Shown here one piece after another: positions 21,435 to 31,063 of a stretch of DNA of 64,000 nt. The position numbers and the translations under genes were made by a program. The notes under the pieces are model-generated. The model saw nothing but the letters and a program-made list of their open reading frames with translations, was not told where the DNA came from and searched no databases. Source of the stretch: Rhynchopus sp. YZ270_cl-10 (taxonomy: Eukaryota; Euglenozoa; Diplonemea; Diplonemida; Diplonemidae). The DNA lies in the NCBI GenBank assembly GCA_964035575.1, contig OZ037857.1, positions 558,001 through 622,000 on the forward strand, in the 5' to 3' direction. How positions within the stretch are numbered: the stretch's first letter is position 1; each line of letters opens with the position of its first letter.

Positions 21435-21687
21435 TTATGTCAAAAATAAAATAAAAATAGAAAAAGAGGGCGCAGCCAGTACCTTTCCTCCTGGGAGAGG
21501 GTGGGGAGGAGACAGAAAAAGTGACATTGTCCTCGCCCGTCAAATAGTGTCAAATGTGACGTTTTTTTATGAAGTTTTTTATATTTGTCACTTTGCGTTG
21601 TGATTGGGTAGGGAGGCAAGGTGTTTTGCGAGGAACCTGTATTTTGCAACTGTCTTTTCAAAAATATCAAAAAAAAAAAAAAAAAAA

Positions 21688-21825
21688 ATGGTGTTCCCGA
21701 AAGGGCCCATATTGACAGGTCCTTGACATGTCCTTGACACAAGGTTTACAGGGGAAAATGACACACCCCCCCTATTTTGACATGTCCTTGACATGTCGTT
21801 GACATGTCCCCGACAGCAGATCGGT
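21688..21825 (+). repeat. Iteron-bearing dispersed repeat, copy 2
   Basis: ATGGTGTTCCCGAAAGGGCC, then TTGACAGGTCC, TTGACATGTCC, CACACCCCCCC and further TTGACATGTC units. Partner of 2500-2615. The iterons here are mostly TTGACATGTCC, in the other copy TTGACAGGTCG, as if each array had been homogenised separately. Confidence 0.55.
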
Positions 21826-21964
21826 AACACCAATAAATAAATAAAATGGGGCAGAAAACTCTGCACAACATTACTAATTGATCAGATCAGATAGGTGTTG
21901 TACGAGTAATTTTTTCCCCGCCTTGCTGACGTTTGCTTCAATTTTTCAAGCCGGAGAAAAAAAT

Positions 21965-22066
21965 GGGTCATCTGAAAAGGGACTGTGAGACCATTTTAAA
22001 AAATGATGAGACCTGTGAGACACTGTGATAATGTAAAAAATTGTCTCCCCCTTTTTCAGATGACCC
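21965..22066. mobile_element. ~100-bp inverted-repeat element
   Basis: GGGTCATCTGAAAAGGG at the left and CCCTTTTTCAGATGACCC at the right form a 17-bp arm. The interior has two GTGAGAC copies. Flanked by A runs on both sides, so a target-site duplication cannot be resolved. Confidence 0.55.
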
Positions 22067-22943
22067 CAAAAAAAAATGACATAGGGGCCTCCTCTTGTTT
22101 TTGACGTTTCTTTTTTAGTTGGAAATAAAGAAGTTGGGTGTCGCCCTGCAAAACTCCATTTTCCGGTGTCCAGCAGGGATATATATTTGCTTTTTTAGAG
22201 TCAACCTGCGACGCTGTATTGACGGAAACTATTCTTCTTTTTTTTTCTCCTGCACATATCTTTAAACAGGGAACCGAGGGGGAGAAAAAAGGGGGGGAAA
22301 TTGCACTATGTATCCGCTCTTTGTACACATGACACAACCAAACTGTACAATGGCAATACGGTATGACCCTTCAAGTACCAGGTTAGCTCGGTCTCTATGG
22401 TGCAAAGTTTTGAAATTCGCAAAGACATGAGGTTGCCTGGATCGAAAAGAAAAGACTTTTTTGAGGATGAGACTCCCTGAGTCACCTAAAAAGAGTTATT
22501 TCTATCAAGAAAGAAAAAATGGTATTGGCGCACCTCCGACTGACCACGTACAATGTCAGCTATCCGGATGAAAGCGCGCGTATCCTGCGGCTAACAACAG
22601 AAAGGTGTAACAAAAAAACAAAACAAAACAAACCAAAAAAATGCAGCCAAGGGCGTTACTGCCACACCCAGCTTAAGAATGTCGCAAAAGGTCGGGGCTG
22701 AATAAAAAAAACATCACAACTGTGCTGGCAATGAGATAGAATTGCTTCAAACAAATAATTGACAGCACAATGTTGCCTCTTTTTTAAAAATAATAATGTA
22801 GTAGTTGCTCTGGTTCACATCGATCCAAGCTCCACTATCAAATCTTCATTTTTTTAATAGATTTCTCGAGCCCTCCAAGAGATTGTTTGCCTCCTCCCCC
22901 CTCTTCTCGCGTGGGGTTGTGTCACTTATCCTTGAATACAAGA

Positions 22944-22980
22944 ATGATAAGATGAACCTAAGCCTCTCATGCTTAGTCTG
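22944..22980 (+). repeat. Small hairpin, CTAAGC/GCTTAG
   Basis: ATAAGATGAACCTAAGC, CTCTCAT, GCTTAG, TCTGATT. Six perfect pairs; loop close to consensus. Confidence 0.6.
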
Positions 22981-23144
22981 ATTAGATTACTTAATGTTTT
23001 GAACATTGGTTATTCATCAATCTTTTTTGTTGTATTTTTGGATCCTTTTTTGTTTTGTTTTTTTTTTTTTTTTGTAAATATGCATATTCTTTCATGCTTA
23101 GTCACCCTAATAAAATGGTAGCAAGCGCAGAACGTCACACTATT

Positions 23145-23215
23145 CCCTTTTGTTGCATCAACAATCACCCGAAAACGGGTTCTGTACATACAAGGTCGCC
23201 CCGAAGGCTAATGAG
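23145..23215 (+). repeat. Family E repeat, copy 4
   Basis: TTGCATCAACAATCACCCG, AAAACGGG, TTCTGTACATACAAGGTCGC, CCCGAAGGCTAATG. The right-hand boxes match copy 1 well. Confidence 0.5.
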
Positions 23216-23896
23216 TTTCAAAGGGATAGGCCGTTTTTTTTTTTTTTTTCTTTTTTTTTTTTTTTTTGAAAAGTTGGACAAACGTGCATACCATGCCGCA
23301 TGGGGTGTTTTGAAAGGTTCTTTTTTGGTTTTTTGCTACTTTAGTTTACGCATAGGGTAGGGGGTGAGTAGAGGAACAGATGAGAAATAAACAGACACAT
23401 TGTGTGGAAGATAATTTCTTTATTTTCTAAAAAAAAACAATCAGAACAGGAAGAAAAAATATATTCCAGCCCCCAAGAGGAAAGCACAGAAATGCGATGG
23501 ACAGACGAAACCCTTTTTTTGTTGGATTTTTTTTTTTTTGCTTTTTCCAGACTACAAAAAACACAACTGGTTCGTTGTTCTTCACACGACCCAGCAAGGT
23601 ATGAGTATCCCCAAATTTTTTTTCCACCGCAAACTCAGTTTTCGTCCATTTCCCTTAGGATGAGCTCCACTATTTATTGATAAAGTCGTTGGAGTCGTGT
23701 AGTATGCCTCGGTTGTGTTGCCACAGTTTTGTGCAATCTCCACATTCCATTTTTTTTCTTTTTATCAATTTTTTTGCTACGTCCTCTTCGCACTACACCA
23801 CTCCTCTTCCAAAAACCCCCTTACCTAGCCACCTTCATGCTTTCCGAGCACAAATTGTGATCAGAAAGCATCAGATAAATAAAAAGAAACAAAAAT

Positions 23897-24121
23897 ATAT
23901 GGGTGAATTTTTTTTGCCCCCCCACGTTTCATTTCACGAAACATTTTTCCGCGGCAAAGACAATTTTCAGCTGGAAAGAAAAAAAAAAATTTTTTTTTCG
24001 AGCACAGGCCCTGTCAGGGGAAAAAAAAATTTTTTTTTTTTTTAAAGCTGAAAATTGTCTTTGCCGCGGAAAAATGTTTCGTGAAATGAAACGTGGGGGG
24101 GCAAAAAAAAGCCACCCATAT
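23897..24121. mobile_element. 225-bp foldback with near-perfect 76-bp arms
   Basis: Left arm 23897-23972 (ATATGGGTGA ... CCCCCCCACGTTTCATTTCA ... GACAATTTTCAGCT) is repeated in inverse at 24046-24121 with only a small difference near the outer end. The 73-bp centre is A/T runs around a CACAGGCCCTGTC palindrome. Arm identity implies a recent origin or active homogenisation. No clear target-site duplication. Confidence 0.7.
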
Positions 24122-25035
24122 TGAAAAAATGGATGTGACTCTCATGTTTACACATCTTTAAAAAAAAAAAAATAAGAAAAAAATTGACAAAGGCGAACGT
24201 CGCCTCTCGTTCACAGATAACCATACCAGACTCCGCAAAGCTTTCACATAAGAAGGCAGCGCTTTTATTTTCTTTTTGAACGATGAGAAGATAAGATGGG
24301 AAAAGAAAGAAAAGAAAAGGGGAAGTTGCTGAGGGGGTGGTTAAATACACACTGGTTTAAGGTCATTGATCAGTACTTTGCCTTGGCCAGTTCACTGTGT
24401 TGTATTTAACTCCCCTCCTCGTAGCGTCCTTTTTCGGCCCCCCAAATTTTCTCCCGGTTTTTGGGGATTGAAATCTGGATTCCTGGATAAGACGCTTGCC
24501 CTCCCCAGTATATAAAAAATGAGGGGGGGGAAAGGGTTGAAAAAAAGTTAAAATGACAATAAAAACACGACTTTTTTTGTGTTGAAATTATTTGGAATAA
24601 TGGTTGGGTATATAGTGTAGACACCTTAGGAGGACAGGATGTACTCTCACTTTATTGTATTTGGTAATCTGTTTGGAAGTTGCCATAAAAGACAGCACCT
24701 TTTTTTATGTATCGATCATGGTACAAAGTTTTTTTTTTTTCCTTCCATTTTATATTCAGGGATTTATATACGATTTTTTTCCTTACCAAAAGTGCAAAAA
24801 AAGTGAGGTTGCTATTCCTGAGGGGCCTGGAGGCACGGAGGGGCTTTTTTGAAGAAATGGACTTCAGATTGAAGTATCATCATTGTACTAGCCCAGGGGG
24901 CTTCACTGGCTAGGGCTCCAGCAGGTCCCACATGCACTATGCCTGACTCCAGCACGCAAGGTAGCATTCACAGCACCTTTCACCCCTTCAGGAGGAGTGC
25001 ACAAAAGGGCACCCGGATGCAATTTTTCACTCATA

Positions 25036-25230
25036 TCAGGACTCATGACTCAATTTTTTTTGCGAAGCAAAAAAAAATAATATAATATGGCGCCGCAGGC
25101 GAAAAAAAATTGGGGTACGGTGTAAAAATCTAGCCTTTTACACCACAGAGTCACTCAACGAACCCTTTTTTGCGGAGCAAAAAGGAAAAATGGCGCCGCA
25201 GGCAAAAAAAAATTGGGTACAGCCTGTATG
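25036..25230 (+). repeat. Two diverged copies of a GCGCCGCAGGC-bearing unit
   Basis: CTCATGACTCAATTTTTTTT, GCGAAGCAAAAA, ATGGCGCCGCAGGCGAAAA, ATTGGGGTAC recurs about 115 nt later as GAGTCACTCAACGAACCCTT, GCGGAGCAAAAA, ATGGCGCCGCAGGCAAAAA, ATTGGGTACAG. A direct repeat with mini-hairpins (TTTGCGAAGCAAA). Confidence 0.6.
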
Positions 25231-25463
25231 ATACGGGATTTCATGGTGCGGTCAGCAACCCAGTTCCCCAAAAAATGCAAAAAACTTTTTTTCCAAATCT
25301 GCAAAAGTTTTTTTTTTTTTTTTCAAAACTGAGGTTCAGCCTCAGTTCTACTATGGTAAAAAAATCTCTGTTTATATTGTTATGTGGATCCTCTGTTTTT
25401 GGTTTAGTGTAGCCCCGCCAGTTTCAGACAGTCTTTCACTATTTTTTATTTTTTTTTTTTTTT

Positions 25464-25955
25464 CACGGGTCGGGAAAGATCTTTTTTTTTTTTTTTTTTT
25501 TCGAGAAAAAAAAATCCTCTTCTCCCGAAAAAAAAAAAAAAAAAAAGATTTTTGGGAGAAAAAAAAAAAGAGAAAAGATTTGAAAATCCTGGAAAAATCC
25601 TGAAAAATCCTGGAAAAATCCATGAAATTTCATGAAAAATCTCGAGATCTTGAGAAATCTTTGAAAAAAAAAAAAAGATTTTCAAAATCTTTTTTTTTTT
25701 TTTTTCCCAAAAAGATTTTTCAAAATCCCAAAAATCTTTTTTATCTTTTTTTTGAGAAAAAAAAGATTTTCAAGATCTTTTTCATCTTTTTTTCTCTTTT
25801 TTTCCTTTTTTTCCTTTTTTTTTCAGGATTTTTCAAAGATCTCAAAGATCTCGAGAGATCCTGAAAAAAAAAGACAAAAATCCTGAAAATCTTGATTTTT
25901 TTTTTTTTCTCTCGAAAAAAGACAAAAAAAGACAAAAGATCTTTCCTGACCCGTG
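25464..25955. mobile_element. ~490-bp low-complexity element bounded by 22-bp inverted repeats
   Basis: Ends CACGGGTCGGGAAAGATCTT and the inverse AAGATCTTTCCTGACCCGTG (25464-25485, 25934-25955; one mismatch in 22). Everything between is long A and T runs broken by AAATCCTG and AGATCT/TCTCGAGATC words, so the interior is almost pure simple sequence yet has precise ends. No coding capacity. Confidence 0.6.
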
Positions 25956-26758
25956 TTTTTTTTTGTTGCCCAGTCCAGGGTCCATCATTCTTTTGAATAG
26001 ACAACAAAGGCCCTCGGCATGCCCTGCTACATACTACAGAAATATGGGGAAAAAGGAGGGTTTTCACAAAACATAAAGGGGGAAACGAAATTGACGAACG
26101 GGGGGGAAGAGGGGGGGACAACTAAAGGAAAAATCCTTGTAGGAAGAGAACAATGTGTGAACGGAGGGACTAGTAGAAAGGGAAAGGTTATGTCAGGTGG
26201 GGAAAGAATGGAATCGGGGGGGATACCTTCAATCGGGCATAAAAGGTAAAAAAAAAAGACGTGACACCACCCTGATCTTCCCCTCCACCCAAAAAAAAAA
26301 GAAAAAAGAAATTGTTTTTTTTTTGAATGCACCTCATATACACATATCTGCCACTATCGTTGTCGAAAAAGAAGAAGAAAAAAAAAAATTGAAAAAAAAA
26401 TGGGCCTCTCCCACTGTTTGGATCGAATCATGTATTGTAGTCACGAAACCAACTTAAATTCCCAACACCAGAAGCTGCAAGAAAGAGGGTATTTTTTCCT
26501 TTTTTTTTTCTCTTTTTTCTTGAAATCTTGGTTGTGTTAGTGTAGACATCCAGAGGACATGAAACACTAAAAGATTTAAAAAAAATACCCCTCTTTTCTA
26601 CCAAACACGGTGCCAGATGGTTTCGGCCCTACATCTGAGGGGAAAGATACTGTGTATGTTTTTTTTTACGGTTATTTTTGCAAGACGACCCGGGCACACA
26701 CCGATAGGCCCTCCTTTTACACATAGGAAAGGAGAGAAACTAAAAAGAAGAAAAATGG

Positions 26759-26832
26759 AGATGAACCTAAGCATCTGGTCCTTTTTAAAAAAGAGTTTAT
26801 AAGATGAACCTAAGCCAGGCTTAGTCACCTTG
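26759..26832 (+). repeat. Two neighbouring small hairpin copies
   Basis: 26759-26782 is a left half (AGATGAACCTAAGCATCTGG). 26793-26832 is a full copy (AGTTTATAAGATGAACC, TAAGCC, AG, GCTTAG, TCACCTTG) with the loop almost deleted but the stem intact. They lie 270-340 nt past the stop codon of the membrane-protein gene at 27102. Confidence 0.6.
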
Positions 26833-27101
26833 ATCACAATCGTACAAAACAGTAGAGTAGGAAGTAAAACAATAGTTTTCAAAAAACTTTCAAATCAAAG
26901 AAGAGAAAGTACAAGGATGGCTCTATACAGATACATCCTTAACAAAACCATACGCATGAAACGCACTTACAAACTGACGAATTGAACCAAAAAAAAAAAA
27001 ATCAAAAAAAAAAAAAAAAAAACAAGGTAGAAAAATAGAACAAAAAGGAGAATAAAAAATACCCCCTTTTCTCCCCCATTTTTTTTTTGTTTGAAACCCC
27101 T

Positions 27102-30100
27102 TTATGTGTACACAACAATCTGCTTTTTCTTTGCTTTTCTGGTTGGGACAAAGTTTGCGCCATCTTTGGGAGCGGATCTGGGGGACAAGGAGATTGAGGC
27201 GAAGTTTCCACTACGGCGTTTGTTGGCGAGGGGTTCGCTTCCGGCATCAGATCCTCCATCACCACCACCGCCAATCGCTGCAAGACTAGCACTCTTCTGC
27301 AACGGCGGAGGGGATGCTCTGGGCGCTGTGGGCGGCAGGCTTGGTGTGGATCCTACTACGCCCTTCTTCGGCACCGTCGGCGCCGCCACGTCTTCAATCA
27401 ACTTATCCCACGTCAAACTATCCCCATTTCTGTCGCTCCGCAACGAGGTCGACCCTACGTCACCACTCCCAGGGGAGAACGAACCTCCACTAACACTATT
27501 CAACCTTGCATTCGCACCAAACTTCAACGGAGGTGGTCCACTGAAGGACCCTTCCTCTGTTAACCGCAGCGAACCATATCTGGGCAACGCCTGAAACGAC
27601 CCTGGTGCAGTAGGTGCATTGGAGAACGATGTGTCCCTCTCTGGACCATTGTTATGGATAGAATCCACGTCGGAGACGAGGTTCTCCCAGGTTAAATCCC
27701 CGGGGCGTTTTCCGGTGATCTTAGAAGGAGACCCAGCAGTCTGTGGGGTCTGTCCCGGAGAGGAAGGTGTCTGGCTTGGAGGAAGCGCCAGGTCCGACAG
27801 CAGGCCACGCCATGAAAGGTCTGAGGAAGGAATGTTCTGCGATCCCTCGCGCTTCTCGATGAGGGGCTCTTCTTTCATCTCCTCCTCGTTCTGGTATACC
27901 TCAGCATAGAGGCGGGGACGGCGTTTGGTCTTAAGGACGTACATAAAAGCGATGAAGTCGCCCAACGTCTTCATGACAAGGAAGACCATAGCGGCAAGAA
28001 TCAAGTACATCCCCACCTCAAACCCCCAATGCGAACGGTCCTCGCTATAGAAAGCAATCGCAATGATGCCAAGGCCAACAGTCTGCAGAAGCTGGCCAAA
28101 GATTTCACTGTGGTTGTTGCGGCCGTGCGCAAAGGGGCGGACGTACATGAGAAGCAGCATGTAGCTCAGGGTCATGGAACCCATCGCAACGCGTTTGTGT
28201 CCGCACTCAACCATTGTGTTAGCCTTTACCGCCGAAGCAAGTGAGATTCCAATGGAAAGACTCATGTCCCACATAACAAATTTGGAAGCATGTGGGAGGT
28301 ACCGCCTGAACATCACACCAAACCTGTCGATGTATGAGTCGGTGGTGGAAAGCCACTCGCCCTTGCCGATGAAGTACGCCGCACGAGTCGACGTGGTTGA
28401 GTCGTCACGGTACACAGCCTTCTTGTGCACGTCGCGGAGCACGAGGTACACATACACAATGAACATCAGGCAGAGGACAAAGGTGCCGCCGCCCACTGCA
28501 GTCCATGGGCCACCACTGAACGCAAGGCGTGCCGCACCAAGCGACGTCCCCTGCAGCAGGAACAGGAACAAGAACATTGTCACCGCAGGGAACTTCACAA
28601 AGCCCTGGATCTCCATGTTGTCGCCCTTAACCAGACCGCACAGCGTCATGCAGTACAGGAACACAAGGTGCAGCAGCGTGAACCCCGCAACAATGATAAA
28701 CAGGTTCCCAATGACACACCCAACATGGAACGCAAGCGACGTGTCGCCAATGCTGAGGCGTGTCGGGTGCAGGTTGAACGGCAGCTGGTCGCTGCTGCTG
28801 TCGTCCCCCGTCCCGCATCCGGTGCCAAGCATAAGCGCAAGACGTTGCCCAGAGAGCGCAGCAGTGGCACCCAGCACCGCCACGGCAGGCACAGCCGCAT
28901 CCGCAGCAGACTGGATGCCGGGCGATGTGCTGTCCTTACGTACCACAGCAACTGCCGCAAGCGGCTCCTCAGTGGGCTCCTGCGTCGGAGCCTGTGTGGG
29001 CACTTCTGTCACAGGCTCAGGCACGCTCGTCACCTTCACAGGAGGCGTCGAGGTGCGGGGTGAGTTCGTCACAGGTGTCGACGTAGCTGGTGGACTCGTC
29101 GCTGCTGCGGTGGGCTCGGCTGTTGGGACAGCGGTGGTGTCAGGGGCCAACGTCCTTGGGGTGGTGGTAGGTTGTGCTGTCGGCTCAGCAGTGGGCTGGG
29201 CTGTCGGTTGAGCCGTGGGCTCAGCAGTTGGTTGCGCGGTGGGCTGTGCTGTGGGTTCGGCAGTTGGGGGCGCTGTCGGTGGGGCCGTGGGCTCAGCAGT
29301 TGGCTCAGCAGTTGGTGGAGCCGTTGGCGCGGCAGTTGGTTCCGCAGTGGGCTGTGCTGTGGGTGGTGCTGTGGGTTGAGCTGTCGGTGGTGCCGTTGGC
29401 TGGGCGGTTGGCGGGGCGGTTGGCTCCGCTGTCGGTTCCGCAGTGGGGGGTGCTGTTGGCTCTGCTGTCGGTGGTGCCGTTGGCTCGGCCGTTGGTTGTG
29501 CCGTTACTCCTATTGGCTGGGAAGTTGGCTCTGCTGTCGCTGGCGGCTGTGTGAGTGGGGGGTTTGTGGCTGGGACCACCGGCACAGGCGTGGGTGGGGC
29601 AATCGTTGGAGCAGGTGTCGCTGGCGGCTGCGTCTTGGGCGCATCTGTTGTCGGGACAACTGGCGTCTGCGTCACAGGTGGATTCGTGTCCGGCGGCTGC
29701 GTCAATGGTATGCTTGTTGGGGGCGCGTCTGTGGGCAACGGGCACATCGGGTCCTTCTGACAACCAATCATTCCATAGGCGTACCCGCTGTTGGAAAGCG
29801 TGCCCAGCGCCTCTGTGTCGAACAGCAGACATTCGCCGTCTGCAAGCTTTCTCTGCCAATACAGGCAACCCGACTCTTTCTTGCATTCGTTTTCACAGTC
29901 GCAGTCGCTTGCTGTGGTTGCAACTGTTTTCATGGGAAGGTCGTTCGCAAACGCAGCTTTGCACTCTGCCCACCAGATCTCTGCACCAGTCAGCAGGTCT
30001 GCAGGGATCGAGTACTTTTTGCAGCCGCCGGGAAACAGTGAACACTGTCCAGCGTTGTACAGCGCCGCCGAGCAAATGTTTGCTGTAGAGAGAAATGTGA

Positions 30101-30772
30101 AAGATGACCCGAAGTCTCGCGTACTTAATCACCTTAAACAAAGTGAGGTTGAAGGGCACAACATTCACACAGACGCAGCCACAAAACAAATACGACTTGA
30201 AATACAAATCCCTCTCGTAACAGTGTACCTAGCTGCACCACCACGTGTCGGGGAGAAAAGTTGTCTTCGTTACTGGTGTTATCGTCAGCAAAAGATAACA
30301 ACACAAAACTGAAGGTGCTCTCGCGCATATATTGACAAATGGGCGGAAAAGGGGGAAAGACATACGAGACAGTGTCCCTTTGCACAGCACGCGACAGGCA
30401 TCTGAGTTGGCCACAGCCACAGCAGGGACAGCCAACGCTGGGTAGTTCGGGACGCAGTCTGTGGTGATGGTTTTTTTTTGTAATGACAAAGTGCACCTCT
30501 TTATAAGCACATCAGAAAATACTTCAAAATCAGTCACAGTCCTCAATGTGATCTGACATAAACGTGGTATCCTTTTTCTACTTTTATTTGGGATTTATTT
30601 GAATTTGCAATTTGTACAAACAGATCCCGCAGCCAACTCATTTAGAGGCACAAGAAAGCAAGGTTCAAAAAGACATACTAACGCTGTTAAACTGCCCAAA
30701 CAGGTACCCATCGCACGAGGCTGGCAGCAGAAGCAACACAGCAAGCCACACAGGCACCGCCATCGCCGCCAT
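27102..30772 (-). CDS. Receptor-like multi-pass membrane protein with PT-rich stalk, three exons (paralogue)
   Basis: Exons 30679-30772, 30366-30458 and 27102-30082 join in frame (phases 1 and 1) to 1055 aa. Exon 1 is a signal peptide (MAAMAVPVWLAVLLLLPASC). A Cys-rich ectodomain (NCVPN, ACRVLCKG, ICSAAL, CDCENECKKESGCLYW) runs to about residue 175. A long stalk of PTAEPT/PTAQPT/PPTAEPT repeats reaches about residue 435. Around residues 450-780 lies SGQRLALML and about eight membrane segments, followed by a cytoplasmic tail with three copies of a W-x-x-L motif (LSWRGLLSDL, LTWENLVSDV, LTWDKLIEDV). Intron positions and phases equal those of 7623-10956, so the two are paralogues about 17 kb apart. 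Large plus-strand frames across the stalk are mirror images of the PT repeat. Confidence 0.82.
30100..30256 (+). repeat. Small hairpin and family C repeat inside intron 2
   Basis: 30100-30135 reads AAGATGACCCGAAGT, CTCGCGT, ACTTAATCACCTT: the upper stem is AAGT/ACTT instead of AAGC/GCTT, a compensated change. 30193-30256 is a family C copy (TTGAAATACAAATCCCTCTC, GTAACAGTGTACC). Both lie in intron 2 (30083-30365) of the membrane-protein gene, on the strand opposite to it. Confidence 0.6.
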
Positions 30773-31063
30773 CCCGCAACCTCTCTCCCGGGAGGCAAGA
30801 ACCTCTTTCCCCCACCTCCCCCCCAACTGCCTTCTTGCTTTCTCTCGTGTCCCCCTTCCCTTTCTGCTATTCAGTGTATTTCAACCGTTTACTCCTAGGT
30901 GGTGAAGGGTTTGGGTGTAAGGGAGGGTCACAAATAAACAAAAAAAAGGCGTAAAAGCGGCACTTCGCTTTAGTCATCAGGTTGGATGGAAAAAGGGGGG
31001 GCTGGGTCGGGTCTTTTTTTCTTTACACTTTTCATGCAAAAAAAAATAGGGGTAATTATCATA
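30773..31063. other. Short spacer upstream of the membrane-protein gene
   Basis: Contains C/T- and A-rich simple sequence. No core promoter element or convincing pyrimidine-tract acceptor was recognised directly ahead of the ATG at 30772. Confidence 0.4.

Larger units (their letters stand above)
10957..26755. other. Gene-poor island, about 15.8 kb
   Basis: No gene with convincing start, codon pattern and homology. Open frames here are homopolymer-driven (Lys/Phe runs) and overlap repeats. The island holds most of the inverted-repeat elements and small hairpins itemised separately. Stretches between them (11.1-12.3, 13.8-14.9, 22.1-22.9, 24.1-25.0 and 26.0-26.7 kb) are A/T-rich simple sequence in which I see nothing further. 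Confidence 0.6.

Noticed and set aside
24450-24510. Degenerate tRNA (GATAAGACGCTTGCCCT region)
   Set aside because: Resembles an anticodon-arm fragment only; no cloverleaf.
28174-30041. Long plus-strand open frames opposite the PT-rich stalk
   Set aside because: They arise from the repetitive PT codons on the minus strand and give biased Leu/Trp/Arg or Gly/Val sequence without domains.
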